64,000 nt of DNA, taken from positions 1,612,001 through 1,676,000 of the forward strand of contig CAVTON010000001.1 in assembly GCA_963736455.1 (NCBI GenBank). Direction: 5' to 3'. Both the position numbers and the translations under genes were made by a program. Shown in pieces: positions 28,137 to 37,443 of this stretch. This stretch comes from DAHUXD01 sp963736455. GTDB lineage: Bacteria > Acidobacteriota > Thermoanaerobaculia > UBA5066 > Gp7-AA6. Each line of letters opens with the position of its first letter. The stretch's first letter is position 1. The notes under the pieces are model-generated. The model saw only the letters and a program-made list of their open reading frames with translations, made no database searches and was not told where the DNA came from.

Positions 28137-28988
28137 TCAGAAGTCCTTTCTGGAGAAGAGCCAGGACGCCAGGGCGAGCGAAGCGGCCCCGAAGGCCGCC
28201 GTGGAACCGTAGACGCCGAGGGCGTTGAAGTGGGCGAGGCGGTCGGGCGCGCCATCGCCCGCGACGAGGGCGACGGTCGCCTGAAGCAGCTCGGCCGTCT
28301 TCGGAAGGGCCCAGTAGAGTCCCTGGACGATGCGGGCCGAGAGCTCCGTCGAGACGGCGGCGGCGATCCGGTCGTGGGTCGCCAGGGCGGCGCCGAAGAA
28401 GAAGAGCGCGTAGGTCGCCATGAGCGAGACGCCGGTCGACGACGTCACGACGCCGACGAGAAACGCGAACGCGAGCAGCGCCGCGATCGTGAACAGGATC
28501 ACGGCGCCCGAAAGCAGGAACCGCGGATGGAGGACGTGTGTCTTCCAGACGACGATCGCCCACATCGCGCCGATCAGGTACACGAGGTTCACGGCGGCGA
28601 GCAGCAGCCCCCCGGCGTAGCGCGAGAGCAGCAGCGGCACGCGGCCGACCGGCCGCGAGAGATACAGGTCGATCGTGCCCTTCTCCTGGAGGCGCGGCAC
28701 CAGATGGGCGGTCGCGAAGAGGGCGAGAAACGTTCCGAGGAAGTAGAGGAAACCCGAGAAGCCGGACTCGAATCCGAGAACGACCTGGTCGACGCTCACG
28801 CCGTCGCGGACGTCGACCGCGTGTCCGAAGAGCCTGGCGCCGGCCAGCGCCCCGTTGACGACGTCGAGGTTCACGGCGCACGCGAAGATGAGGATGAAGA
28901 GCGACGAAAGCGCAAAGTAGGCCATCAGGGTCCAGCGGGCGGCGGCCTCGCGAAAGACTTCCTCGACGCTCGCGAGCAGTGCTCTCAT
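28137..28988 (-). CDS. ABC transporter permease (ABC-2 type)
   Basis: A 283-residue integral membrane protein with six hydrophobic segments, for example LMAYFALSSLFILIFACAV, FLYFLGTFLALFATAHLV, LLLAAVNLVYLIGAMWAIV and TIAALLAFAFLVGVV. The LYLSRPVGRVPLLLSRY segment is typical of ABC-2 and NosY-type permeases. The ATG overlaps the stop of the ATPase gene by 4 bases. The export substrate is unknown. Confidence 0.88.
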   Translation of the reverse strand: MRALLASVEEVFREAAARWTLMAYFALSSLFILIFACAVNLDVVNGALAGARLFGHAVDVRDGVSVDQVVLGFESGFSGFLYFLGTFLALFATAHLVPRLQEKGTIDLYLSRPVGRVPLLLSRYAGGLLLAAVNLVYLIGAMWAIVVWKTHVLHPRFLLSGAVILFTIAALLAFAFLVGVVTSSTGVSLMATYALFFFGAALATHDRIAAAVSTELSARIVQGLYWALPKTAELLQATVALVAGDGAPDRLAHFNALGVYGSTAAFGAASLALASWLFSRKDF

Positions 28989-29932
28989 CGCGCCTCCTCC
29001 CGCGCCTCGCCGTCGCGCACGAGGCCGACGAAGACGTCCTCGAGGCTCGAGCGCACGGGCGAGAGCTCCTGCAGCTTGGCGCCCCCCGCACGCAGGCGGT
29101 CGACGAGGACGTTCAGGTGGTCCACGTCTCGGGCCGTCAGGTCGAAGTGGCCGTTGATCCGGTCGATCGTCGCGCCGGTTTCGCGAAACGCGGCGATCAG
29201 GCGCTCGTCCAATCCCGTCGCCACGAGCCGGTACCGCGAGGTCGCGGCCGTGAGGTCCTCGATGCGCCCCTGCGCCGCCACCCGGCCGGCGCGCAGCACC
29301 GCGACGCGGCCGCACATCCGTTCGATCTCCGAGAGCAGGTGAGAGTTGAGCAGGATTGCCTTGCCGCGGGCCGCTTCCTCCTGGAGGAGGTCGCGGATCT
29401 CGCGCCGGCCGACCGGATCGACGCCGTCGGTCGGTTCATCGAGCAGCAGCACGTCCGGGTCGTGCACGAGGGATGCCGCGAGGCCGAGACGCTGCGTCAT
29501 GCCCTTCGAGAACTTCTTGACCCGCATGTCGGTCCAGTCCGTCAGGCCGACGCGCTCGAGCAACTCCGGGATTCGCCGACCGAGCGTCGCGCCGTCCACG
29601 CCCGACATGCGGCCGAAGATCGAGAGCGTCTGGCGGGCCGTCAGGTAGCCCGGAAACCGGTGGCCTTCCGGCAGATACCCGACCCGCCTCCGGCTCGCCG
29701 GATCGCTGGCCGGCACTCCGAACAGGCGCGCCTGACCCGAGGTCGGCCGCGTCAGGCCCAGGAGGATCTTGACCGTGGTCGTCTTGCCGGCCCCGTTGGG
29801 ACCGAGCAGGCCGAAGACCTCCCCCGGCTCGACCGCGAGGTCGAGCCCGTCGAGCGCCGCCACCCGCCGGCCGCCGAACCGCGGCCGATAGACCTTGCAG
29901 AGGCCCCGGGCCTCGATCGGAATCGCCGTCAT
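28985..29932 (-). CDS. ABC transporter ATP-binding protein
   Basis: A 315-residue cytoplasmic ATPase partner of the permease. Walker A GPNGAGKTT (about 44-52), Q-loop region VGYLPEGHRFPG, signature FSKGMTQRL and Walker B VLLLDEP, with a switch His in LNSHLLSEIE. The C-terminal extension (about 230-315) is the usual one for ABC-2 exporters. It is the first gene of a three-gene operon with overlaps or a one-base gap. No clear ribosome site precedes its ATG. Confidence 0.95.
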   Translation of the reverse strand: MTAIPIEARGLCKVYRPRFGGRRVAALDGLDLAVEPGEVFGLLGPNGAGKTTTVKILLGLTRPTSGQARLFGVPASDPASRRRVGYLPEGHRFPGYLTARQTLSIFGRMSGVDGATLGRRIPELLERVGLTDWTDMRVKKFSKGMTQRLGLAASLVHDPDVLLLDEPTDGVDPVGRREIRDLLQEEAARGKAILLNSHLLSEIERMCGRVAVLRAGRVAAQGRIEDLTAATSRYRLVATGLDERLIAAFRETGATIDRINGHFDLTARDVDHLNVLVDRLRAGGAKLQELSPVRSSLEDVFVGLVRDGEAREEAR

Positions 29933-29954
29933 CGGTAATGCAAACGAAGGACAC

Positions 29955-29969
29955 GGCGAAAAGTTCGCC
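29955..29969. repeat. Short inverted repeat upstream of the ABC operon
   Basis: GGCGAA-AAG-TTCGCC is a perfect 6-base inverted repeat 22 bases before the ATPase ATG. It could be an operator or a small hairpin; there is no T-run. Confidence 0.3.
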
Positions 29970-30043
29970 GGTTCCCGAGCACCCGGCCTCCGGGAGCACC
30001 CGAGCTCCGCCAGCCGCCGGTCAGCCGGCGCGGCCGGTCTCGC

Positions 30044-33000
30044 TCAGGAAGCGGCGCGGCTCGGCGGAACGGCCGCGACCGGGGGCATTCCCGCCGCCGC
30101 GACCGACTGGTTGAACGCCTTCACGTCGCCGTCGAGAATCGCCTGGAACTGGGATCGCGCGGCGTCGAGACGCCTCGCGAGGATCCTGTAGTACTCGACC
30201 GACGACGCCAGCGGCTTCGCGTCCGCGCTTCCGACGATCCCGGCCAGGTATACCCAGTCGTGGTCGAGCTTCGGCTCGTAGTTGAGATCGTCCTCATCGG
30301 CGACGATCTGCTCGTTGGTGAGCTGCCCCTCGACGGCGTCGAGCTTCGCGGCGATGGCGGCCGCCTGCTTCGAGAGAGCGTCTCCCCTGCCGAGCCGCGC
30401 GGCCCTCTTTCCGATGCGGTCGAGCTCCCCCTTTACCTCGCGGATCTCCTGGATCGTGTCGTCGGTTTCGGTCAGCCGGTCCCGGATGGATCTCAGCAGC
30501 TCGTGCTGCGCCTTGAGGTCGGCCGCGGTCGCGTAGCCCGCCGGATGCGGCTCGACGACGATCGGCTGCGTCCAGCTCTTCCCGTTCACGGTCAGCCTCA
30601 CCGAGTAGTTTCCCGGTGCGACCTTCGGCGGCTTCTTCGTCCCCTCGTTGAAGACCGTCTTCGGCGCGAGGGAGGGCTTGAAGATCCGGAGATCCCAGAC
30701 GAAGCGATTGACGCCGACCTTCGGTTCGAGGGGCTTGTCCTGGTCCTTCCTCTCCTCGGTCCGCGCCGCTTCGGCCTTCAGGTCCGGGAGCGGGGCCGGC
30801 TTCTGGCTCGAGAACGAGCGCAACAGGGTCGAGCCGTCGAAGAACTCGAGCGTGATCTTCTCGCCGTCGCGCGGCGCGGCCTTCAGCCAGTAGTCCACCA
30901 CCACGCCCGCCGGAACGTTGCGGCCGGCCGTCGGGACCTCATCGTCCCCTTCGTCGCGCGCCTCGACGTCCATGCGGACGGCCGGCCGCGGCGGGAAGAG
31001 ATAGGCGTCGGCGACGGCGACCGTGTCGCTCCACGTCCGGAGAGCCGTCAGATCGTCGAGGATCCAGAAGGCCCGGCCCTGTGTCGCGACGACGAGGTCG
31101 CCGTTCTTGACGGCGAGGTCGGTGATCGGCGTGTGCGGCAGGTTTCGCTGAAACGGCTGCCAGCTCGCGCCGTCGTCGAAGGAGACGTAGAGGCCGAGCT
31201 CCGTCCCGCAGTAGAGCAGGCCGGGCCGGACGGGGTCCTCGCGCACGACGCGGGTGAAGGCGCCGTCCGGGATCCCGCCGGTGATCTTCGTCCAGGTCCT
31301 GCCGTAGTCGGTCGTCTTGAAGAGGTAAGGGCGGAAATCGTCCCACTTGTAGTTCGTCGCCGCGACGTAGGCGCGGCCCTTCTCGCGGGCCGACGCGTCG
31401 ATCGCGTTGATCTGGATGAACTCCGGAATCCCCTTCGGGGTGACGTCGGACCAGGTTTTTCCGTCGTCGCGCGTGACGTGCACGAGCCCGTCGTCCGAGC
31501 CCGCCCAGATCACGCCGGGATCCGCCGCCGATTCCCCGAGGGCGAAGATCGTGCCGAAGACTTCGACACCCGAGACGTCGATCGTGATCGGCCCGCCCGA
31601 GCGCCCCTGCTTGGACTTGTCGTTGCGGGTCAGATCGGGCGAGATCTCCTCCCACGTCTCGCCGCCGTCGCGGCTTCGCAGCAGGATCTGCGACGCGTGA
31701 TACAGAGCCTTCGGATCGTTCGGCGAAATCATGATCGGGGCGTTCCATTGGAACCGGTACTTCAGGTCCGCGGTGGCATGGCCGTCGGCGAGCTGCGGCC
31801 AGGCCATGATGTTGCGCTCCTGTTTCGTCCGGTGGTCGTAGCGCGTGATCTGGCCGCCATACTCGCCGGCATAGACGACGTTGGGGTCCGTCGGATCGAC
31901 GGCCATCCAGCCGCTCTCTCCGCCTCCGGCGGCGTGCCAGTCGGTCCGCCCGATCGAGTCTCCGACGACCCCGCTCGGGATGCAGACGTTCGAATTGTCC
32001 TGCTGCGACCCGTAGACCCAGTAGGGAAACTGGTTGTCGGTCGTGACCCGGTAGAACTGCGCGGTCGGCTGGTTTTGAAGCGTCGACCAGCTCGTCCCGC
32101 CGTTGTACGTGATCGTCGCTCCTCCGTCGTTTCCGACGATGAAGCGGCTCGGGTCATCCGGATCGATCCACATGTCGTGGTTGTCGCCGTGCGGCACGTG
32201 GAGGGGCGCGAAGGACTTCCCGCCGTCGATGGACCGGTGCATCTCCACGTTGGGCAGATACACCACGTCCGCGTTCTTCGGATCCGGATAGATCCACGAG
32301 TAGTACCAGGCCCGCTCGCGGATCTTGTGCTCGTCGTTGACGTGCGTGAACTTCTCGCCGGCGTTGTCGCTGCGGAAGAGTCCGCCGTGGCGAGCCTCGA
32401 CGAACGCGAAGACGCGGCTCGGCCGCGCGCCGGAGACCGCGACCCCCACCTTGCCCCAAAGCCCCTCGGGGAGACCTTCGGTCAGCTTCTTCCAGGTGTC
32501 GCCCCCGTCGGTCGACTTCCACAGGCTCGAGCCCGCGCCGCCCGACACGAGCTCCCACGGGTGCCGCACGACCTGCCAGAAGCCGGCGTACAGGATCCTC
32601 GGGTTCGAGGGATCCATGGCGAGATCGGACGCTCCCGTCTTCTCGTCCACGTACAGGATTTTTTTCCAGCTCTTGCCGCCGTCGACCGACCGGAAGATGC
32701 CGCGCTCGGCATTGGGTCCCCACACGTGGCCCTGCGCCGCGACGTACACGACGTCCGGATTCGTCGGATGGATCCGAACCCGGGCGATCTGCTGCGTGTC
32801 GCCCAGGCCGACGTTTATCCACGTCTTTCCCGAGTCGGTCGACTTGTACACGCCGTCGCCGCTGGAGACGTTGCCGCGGATCGGCTCCTCGCCGGTCCCG
32901 ACGTACACCACGTTCGGATCGGACTCGGAGACGGCGATGGCGCCGATCGATCCGGTCTTGAAGTCCTTGTCGGAGACCACCTGCCAGTTCGAGCCGCCGT

Positions 33001-33259
33001 CGGTCGTCTTCCAGACGCCGCCTCCGGTCGCGCCGAAATAGAACGTCTGGGGTTGACCGTGAACGCCGGTCACCGCCGTGACGCGGCCGCCGCGAAAGGG
33101 ACCGACCAGCCGGAACTCCAGGCCCTCGAAACGATCCGAAAGCGTCGGAACCGCGGCGCCCTTCGACGGGCTCTTCGAGGGCTCGGAGGATTGCCCGAAC
33201 GTTCCGACCGGGAGCGCCAGGGCGGCGAGAAGGGCGAGGAAAGTCCGAAAAGGACGCAT
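30044..33259 (-). CDS. Secreted sortilin/VPS10-like BNR-repeat protein (putative glycosyl hydrolase), copy 1
   Basis: A 1071-residue exported protein. Signal peptide FLALLAALALPVGTFGQ. Residues about 40-800 are two beta-propellers with Asp-box motifs (STDSGKTW, SVDGGKSW, STDGGDTW, SIDGGKSF, RDGGETW, TDYGRTW). A beta-sandwich region around 830-930 contains VNRFVWDLRI and GNYSVRLTVNGK, and the C terminus is helical (about 945-1040). Proteins of this type are usually labelled glycosyl hydrolase, but no catalytic residue is evident. It is homologous along its length to the protein at 50637. The start at 33259 was chosen for the signal peptide; AAAGGAG lies somewhat far upstream. Confidence 0.88.
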   Translation of the reverse strand: MRPFRTFLALLAALALPVGTFGQSSEPSKSPSKGAAVPTLSDRFEGLEFRLVGPFRGGRVTAVTGVHGQPQTFYFGATGGGVWKTTDGGSNWQVVSDKDFKTGSIGAIAVSESDPNVVYVGTGEEPIRGNVSSGDGVYKSTDSGKTWINVGLGDTQQIARVRIHPTNPDVVYVAAQGHVWGPNAERGIFRSVDGGKSWKKILYVDEKTGASDLAMDPSNPRILYAGFWQVVRHPWELVSGGAGSSLWKSTDGGDTWKKLTEGLPEGLWGKVGVAVSGARPSRVFAFVEARHGGLFRSDNAGEKFTHVNDEHKIRERAWYYSWIYPDPKNADVVYLPNVEMHRSIDGGKSFAPLHVPHGDNHDMWIDPDDPSRFIVGNDGGATITYNGGTSWSTLQNQPTAQFYRVTTDNQFPYWVYGSQQDNSNVCIPSGVVGDSIGRTDWHAAGGGESGWMAVDPTDPNVVYAGEYGGQITRYDHRTKQERNIMAWPQLADGHATADLKYRFQWNAPIMISPNDPKALYHASQILLRSRDGGETWEEISPDLTRNDKSKQGRSGGPITIDVSGVEVFGTIFALGESAADPGVIWAGSDDGLVHVTRDDGKTWSDVTPKGIPEFIQINAIDASAREKGRAYVAATNYKWDDFRPYLFKTTDYGRTWTKITGGIPDGAFTRVVREDPVRPGLLYCGTELGLYVSFDDGASWQPFQRNLPHTPITDLAVKNGDLVVATQGRAFWILDDLTALRTWSDTVAVADAYLFPPRPAVRMDVEARDEGDDEVPTAGRNVPAGVVVDYWLKAAPRDGEKITLEFFDGSTLLRSFSSQKPAPLPDLKAEAARTEERKDQDKPLEPKVGVNRFVWDLRIFKPSLAPKTVFNEGTKKPPKVAPGNYSVRLTVNGKSWTQPIVVEPHPAGYATAADLKAQHELLRSIRDRLTETDDTIQEIREVKGELDRIGKRAARLGRGDALSKQAAAIAAKLDAVEGQLTNEQIVADEDDLNYEPKLDHDWVYLAGIVGSADAKPLASSVEYYRILARRLDAARSQFQAILDGDVKAFNQSVAAAGMPPVAAVPPSRAAS

Positions 33260-33324
33260 GGCCTTTGTGACACTCCTTTCGCGAAGCGGAAACCGGCAGT
33301 CGGGTGAGAAAGTATATGGCAGCG

Positions 33325-34161
33325 ATGACTCGCCCACTCGTGACCGCCGGTTTCCTCGCGGGCGGCGTCGTGCTTCTGTGGGCGGCCCTTTTCGCATTCG
33401 TGTTCGTCCTCCGACAGGACCGCCTCCTGTACTTCCCGACGCGGAAGCTGGCGACGACCCCTCAGGCGATCGGTCTCGACGCGGACGAGATCGCGGTCGT
33501 GACGGATGACGGAGTTCGCCTGTACGGCTGGTGGATCCGCGGTGCGGGCCGGCGCGCGCTCCTCTTCTTCCACGGCAACGCCGGCAATGCCGCCGATCGT
33601 CTCGAGCGGGCGAAGATCCTGAACCGCCGGTTCGGGCTCGACGTCTTTCTCGTCGATTATCGAGGCTACGGGCGCTCCGAAGGCTCTCCCTCCGAGGACG
33701 GGCTCTACCGCGACGCGCGTGCCGTCTACCACACGGCCATCTCGTCCGGTTTCCGGTTCGACCAGATCGTCGTCTTCGGCGAGTCGCTCGGCGCCGCGGT
33801 GGCCATCGACCTGGCCGCGCGCTGGGCGTGCGCGGGAGTCGTGCTCGAGACGCCGTTCCTGTCGCTGCCGGAAGTCGCGCGAGTGCACTACCCGTACGTG
33901 CCGTCCTCGTTCGTGCGCAGCCGGTTCGACAATCTCTCGAAAATCGGCGAGGTCGCGGCGCCGAAGCTCTTCTTCGTCGCCGAACTCGACGAGGTCGTCC
34001 CGCCTTCGCACGGCCGAAGGCTCTATGAGGCGGCCCGCGGCCGGCGAGAGCTGTTCGTCATCCCGGGTGCCCACCACAACGACGCCTACATCGTCGGCGG
34101 CGAGCCGTACTGGAAGGCGTGGGACGCGTTTCTCGGGGAGATCGGCCCGGGGAAGGCTTAG
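33325..34161 (+). CDS. Membrane-anchored alpha/beta hydrolase (ABHD13/BEM46-like)
   Basis: About 278 residues. An N-terminal helix (GFLAGGVVLLWAALFAFVFVL) anchors it, then a serine hydrolase domain: FFHGNAGNA oxyanion loop, VDYRGYGRSEGSPSE, nucleophile elbow GESLGAA, Asp in VAELDEVVPP and His in IPGAHHNDAY. This set is typical of BEM46/ABHD13-like peptidases or esterases. The start is uncertain: ATG at 33325 is preferred because the TM helix follows directly, but GTG at 33304 and ATG at 33316 are in frame. The stop overlaps the convergent P1 peptidase stop. Confidence 0.88.
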   Translation: MTRPLVTAGFLAGGVVLLWAALFAFVFVLRQDRLLYFPTRKLATTPQAIGLDADEIAVVTDDGVRLYGWWIRGAGRRALLFFHGNAGNAADRLERAKILNRRFGLDVFLVDYRGYGRSEGSPSEDGLYRDARAVYHTAISSGFRFDQIVVFGESLGAAVAIDLAARWACAGVVLETPFLSLPEVARVHYPYVPSSFVRSRFDNLSKIGEVAAPKLFFVAELDEVVPPSHGRRLYEAARGRRELFVIPGAHHNDAYIVGGEPYWKAWDAFLGEIGPGKA

Positions 34162-35321
34162 TCCGGCGTCTCGACCAGCCGGTTGTACTTCTTGAGGATG
34201 CGCCGCAACTCGTCGTGAGGCAGGGCCGGCACGACGACGTCGTTGGCGCCCTTCATCGTCCGGGCCGCCACCATCGCGTTGACGATCGCCTCCTCGACCG
34301 CCTGGACGGTCGCGGAAAAGAGCGGATTCATGCGGTCGTTGGGAAGGTCCGTGAGGCTGATGAGCCCGGTCGGCCGCGCGGCGCCCGGATTGCCCGTGGA
34401 GAACGCGATGAAGATGTCGCCGGAGCCGTTGCCTCCGATGCCGCCGTCCCGCGCGAGGCCGAGCGACGCGCGGCGCGCGAGGCGCTTCAACTGCGTCGGC
34501 AAGAGCGGCGCGTCGGTCGCCACGACGATGATGATCGAGCCCGTGTCCTCGTCCCGGACGGATCGGCCGGCCAGCTCGCGTCCCACCGGAACGCCGGCAA
34601 TCCGCAGATCCGCTCGCCGCCCGTAGTTGCACTGCACGAGCGCGCCGACCGTAAAGCCGCCGTCCCTTTCCGGCACCCGGCGGGAGGACGTCCCGATGCC
34701 GCCCTTGAACCCGTTGCAGATCATGCCGGTCCCGCCGCCGACGCTGCCCTCGGCGACCGCACCGCCCTTCGCCGACGACAATGCCTCGAACACGTGCTCC
34801 CTGTGCACGTGAAATCCGTTGATGTCGTTCAACTCGCCGTCCCACGTCTCGGCGACGACGGGATTGGACCACCAGTAACCCGTCGCGTCCGGGCCGCCCT
34901 GCGCGACGCGCCAGGCGATCGTCCCCTCGTGGACCGCGCCGACGCTGTGGGTGTTGGTGATCATGACGGGACCCTCGAGGAATCCGGACTCCTCGACCCA
35001 CGTCGTGCCCGTCATCTCCCCGGCGCCGTTCAAGGCGAACCAGCCGGCGAAGACCGGGTCGTCCAGGCTCCCCCGTCCGCGCGGAAGGATCGCCGTCACA
35101 CCCGTGCGCACCGGTCCCTCGCCGACCACGAGCTTGCCCTCGCCGCGGATGATGGTCGCCTGTCCGACCGTCACGCCGGCGACGTCCGTGATGGCGTTGA
35201 GGGGGCCGGGCGTCCCGTCGAATGGCACGCCGAGCTGCCGCGCCCGGGGCTCGTCGGCGGCGCGCGCGAGCGGCGCGGACAGGAGGCAGAGCGCGACCAG
35301 GACCAGGCGTCGATGTTTCAT
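34158..35321 (-). CDS. P1 (DmpA/BapA) family aminopeptidase
   Basis: A 387-residue exported N-terminal-nucleophile peptidase. The signal peptide is LVLVALCLLSAPLARA. Family motifs are ITDVAGVTVGQATI, MITNTHSVGAVHEG, SVGGGTGMICNGFKGGIGTSSR and GGIGGNGSGDIFIAFSTGN. DmpA-type precursors cut themselves before a Ser or Thr in the GGIGTSSR segment (about residues 218-225 here) to give two subunits. They remove D- or beta-amino acids or act on small peptides. TAGACT lies 8 bases before the ATG; no ribosome site. Confidence 0.92.
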   Translation of the reverse strand: MKHRRLVLVALCLLSAPLARAADEPRARQLGVPFDGTPGPLNAITDVAGVTVGQATIIRGEGKLVVGEGPVRTGVTAILPRGRGSLDDPVFAGWFALNGAGEMTGTTWVEESGFLEGPVMITNTHSVGAVHEGTIAWRVAQGGPDATGYWWSNPVVAETWDGELNDINGFHVHREHVFEALSSAKGGAVAEGSVGGGTGMICNGFKGGIGTSSRRVPERDGGFTVGALVQCNYGRRADLRIAGVPVGRELAGRSVRDEDTGSIIIVVATDAPLLPTQLKRLARRASLGLARDGGIGGNGSGDIFIAFSTGNPGAARPTGLISLTDLPNDRMNPLFSATVQAVEEAIVNAMVAARTMKGANDVVVPALPHDELRRILKKYNRLVETPD

Positions 35322-35329
35322 GGAGGTGA

Positions 35330-35335
35330 AGTCTA
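35330..35335 (-). promoter_or_regulatory. -10 box (TAGACT) of the P1 peptidase gene
   Basis: TAGACT ends 8 bases before the ATG at 35321. The intervening bases CACCTCC are the reverse of a ribosome site, so a leaderless start is likely. Confidence 0.4.
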
Positions 35336-35431
35336 TGCGCGGCGCCGAGCCCGGCGCGGCGCGGTCCCTCCGCTTCCGGGATCCATCCCGCCCTTCTTTC
35401 CGCCCCGGTCGCGCTGTGGTAGACAGGCCGG

Positions 35432-36445
35432 GTGACGCGAGTCGGGATCTACGGCCTGGGGCGGATCGGCCGAACCCTCTTCCGGCTCCTCCACCGGCGC
35501 GAGGACATCCGGATCGCGGCCATCAGCGACCTCGCCGAGCCCGCGGCCCTCGCGTACCTGCTCGAGTTCGACACGTTGCTCGGCCGCTTCGAAGACCCGG
35601 TGTCGCTCGAGACCGGCCGCCTGAAGGCCGGGGCCCGATCGATTCCGCTCCTGACGGGCAGGAACCAGCCCGCCGTCCCCCGCTGGGGCGACCTCGGGGT
35701 GCACACGGTCTTCGAAGCCACCTCGCGCGGGCGCACGCGCGCCGAGGTCGAAGCGCACCTCTCGGCCGGCGCGCGCCGCGTGATCCTGCTGGCGCCGCCG
35801 CTCGAGAAGCCCGACGCGACCGTCGTCCTCGGGTGGAACGACGCGGCAATCTCGCCGGGGCATCGGATGGTTTCGAACGCGTCGTCGACCGTGCAGTGCC
35901 TGACCCCGACGCTCGCGATCCTTCAGGAGGCCTTCGGAATCCGACGGGCGATCTTCACCACGATCCACTCGTACACGAGCGCGCACAGCCTCGCCGACGT
36001 TCCGGCCGAAGACAAGCGCCGCGGCCGCGCCGCCGCCGAGAACATCATCCCGCAGGCGTCGCGGTCGCCGGCGATCCTGCTCGACCTCTTCCCGGAGCTG
36101 CGGGGGCGGCTCTCCGGCTCCGCGATGAACGTGCCGGTCTCCAATGGTTCCCTCGTGGACCTCGTCTGCTGGCACGAAGAGCCCGTGACCGCGGGCGCGA
36201 TCAACGAGGTCTTCCGGGCCGCCGCGGCGACCGAGCGGTGGCGCACCGTCCTCGCGTTCGAGAATGCGCCGATCGTCTCCTCCGACGTCGCCCGCTCGAC
36301 CGTTTCCGCGACGTTCGACGCGCTCGCGACGATCACGCTCGGCGACCGCGTCTCGAAGACGCTGTCCTGGTTCGACTCGGGCTACGGCTACGCCCAGCGC
36401 GCGGTGGACCTGGTCGAACGCTTCGCCACGCTGGAGGCGGCGTGA
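35432..36445 (+). CDS. GAPDH paralogue lacking the catalytic cysteine
   Basis: A 337-residue homologue of type I glyceraldehyde-3-phosphate dehydrogenase. The NAD loop GLGRIGRTLFR is intact and the active-site His region is kept (TTIHSYTSAHSLAD). At the nucleophile position the canonical SNASCTTNC reads SNASSTVQC, so residue 152 is Ser, coded TCG, two changes away from a Cys codon. The phosphate-site region NIIPTTTG is NIIPQASR. It should not perform normal phosphorylating oxidation; a regulatory or other oxidoreductase role is possible. GTG start. It overlaps the normal gap gene by 4 bases. Confidence 0.9.
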   Translation: MTRVGIYGLGRIGRTLFRLLHRREDIRIAAISDLAEPAALAYLLEFDTLLGRFEDPVSLETGRLKAGARSIPLLTGRNQPAVPRWGDLGVHTVFEATSRGRTRAEVEAHLSAGARRVILLAPPLEKPDATVVLGWNDAAISPGHRMVSNASSTVQCLTPTLAILQEAFGIRRAIFTTIHSYTSAHSLADVPAEDKRRGRAAAENIIPQASRSPAILLDLFPELRGRLSGSAMNVPVSNGSLVDLVCWHEEPVTAGAINEVFRAAAATERWRTVLAFENAPIVSSDVARSTVSATFDALATITLGDRVSKTLSWFDSGYGYAQRAVDLVERFATLEAA

Positions 36446-37443
36446 CCGTCCGGGTGGGCATCAACGGGTTCGGCCGCATCGGAAGGAGCGTCTTCCGCAT
36501 CCTGTCGGACCGGCCCGACGTCGAGGTCGCCGTGATCAACGACCTTTTCGACAACGACCACCTCGCCTACCTCCTCAAGTACGACACGGTCATGCGGGTC
36601 TTCCCGAAGGACGTGACGACCGACGCCGAAAGCATGACGGTGGCCGGGCGGCGGATCGTCATGACGTCCGAGAAGGACCCGGCGCGGATCCCATGGGGTG
36701 CTCATCGCGTGGACGTCGTGGTCGAGTCGACGGGAAAGATCCTCACGCGCGAGGCGCTCCAGAAGCATCTGGCCGCGGGCGCGCGCCGGGTGATCCTGAC
36801 CGTGCCGGCCAGGGACGAGATCGACGCCACCATCGTCGTCGGCGTCAACGACTCGGACCTGCGGCCCGAACACCGGATCATCTCGAACGCCTCCTGCACC
36901 ACGAACTGCCTCGCGCCCATCGCGAGGATCCTCGACGAGCGCTTCGGCATCGAGGAAGGCCTGATGACCACGGTCCACGCCTACACCAACGATCAGCGTC
37001 TCGCCGACGTCCCGCACAAGGACCTGCGGCGCAGCCGGGCCGCGGCCGAGAACATCATCCCGACGACGACGGGAGCGGCGAAGACGGTCGGCAAGGTGCT
37101 GCCCCGGCTGAAAGGGCGCCTCGACGGCATCGCCATCCGCGTGCCCGTGCCGGACGGCTCGATCGTGGACCTGACCTGCCGGATGACGCGGCCCGTCTTC
37201 GCCGCCGAGGTCAACGACGCGGTGCGGGAAGCCGCACGGGGCCCTCTCGCGGGGATCGTCGAGTACAGCGAGGTCCCGCTGGTCTCGTCCGACATCATCG
37301 GCAACCCGCACTCCTCCATTTTCGACGCGCTCTCGACGCAGGCCTCGGGCGACGGCTACCTGAAGGTCCTCGCCTGGTACGACAACGAATGGGGTTACTC
37401 GAACCGGGTCGTGGACCTGGTCGGCCGTCTTGCGGCGCTCTAG
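36442..37443 (+). CDS. gap: Glyceraldehyde-3-phosphate dehydrogenase (type I)
   Basis: A 333-residue glycolytic enzyme that converts glyceraldehyde-3-phosphate, NAD and phosphate to 1,3-bisphosphoglycerate. NAD loop INGFGRIGRSVFR, catalytic SNASCTTNCLAP (Cys152), His in TTVHAYTNDQ, phosphate region NIIPTTTGAAKTVGKVLP and C-terminal WYDNEWGYSNR are all intact. The GTG start overlaps the stop of the Cys-less paralogue (GTGA), so the two are coupled and may form mixed tetramers (inference). Confidence 0.97.
   Translation: MTVRVGINGFGRIGRSVFRILSDRPDVEVAVINDLFDNDHLAYLLKYDTVMRVFPKDVTTDAESMTVAGRRIVMTSEKDPARIPWGAHRVDVVVESTGKILTREALQKHLAAGARRVILTVPARDEIDATIVVGVNDSDLRPEHRIISNASCTTNCLAPIARILDERFGIEEGLMTTVHAYTNDQRLADVPHKDLRRSRAAAENIIPTTTGAAKTVGKVLPRLKGRLDGIAIRVPVPDGSIVDLTCRMTRPVFAAEVNDAVREAARGPLAGIVEYSEVPLVSSDIIGNPHSSIFDALSTQASGDGYLKVLAWYDNEWGYSNRVVDLVGRLAAL

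Noticed and set aside
30260..33307. 1015-codon plus-strand frame opposite the sortilin-like gene
   Set aside because: Antisense of a gene with clear BNR repeats and signal peptide; no domain of its own. The same holds for 51261-53813 and 55486-58749.
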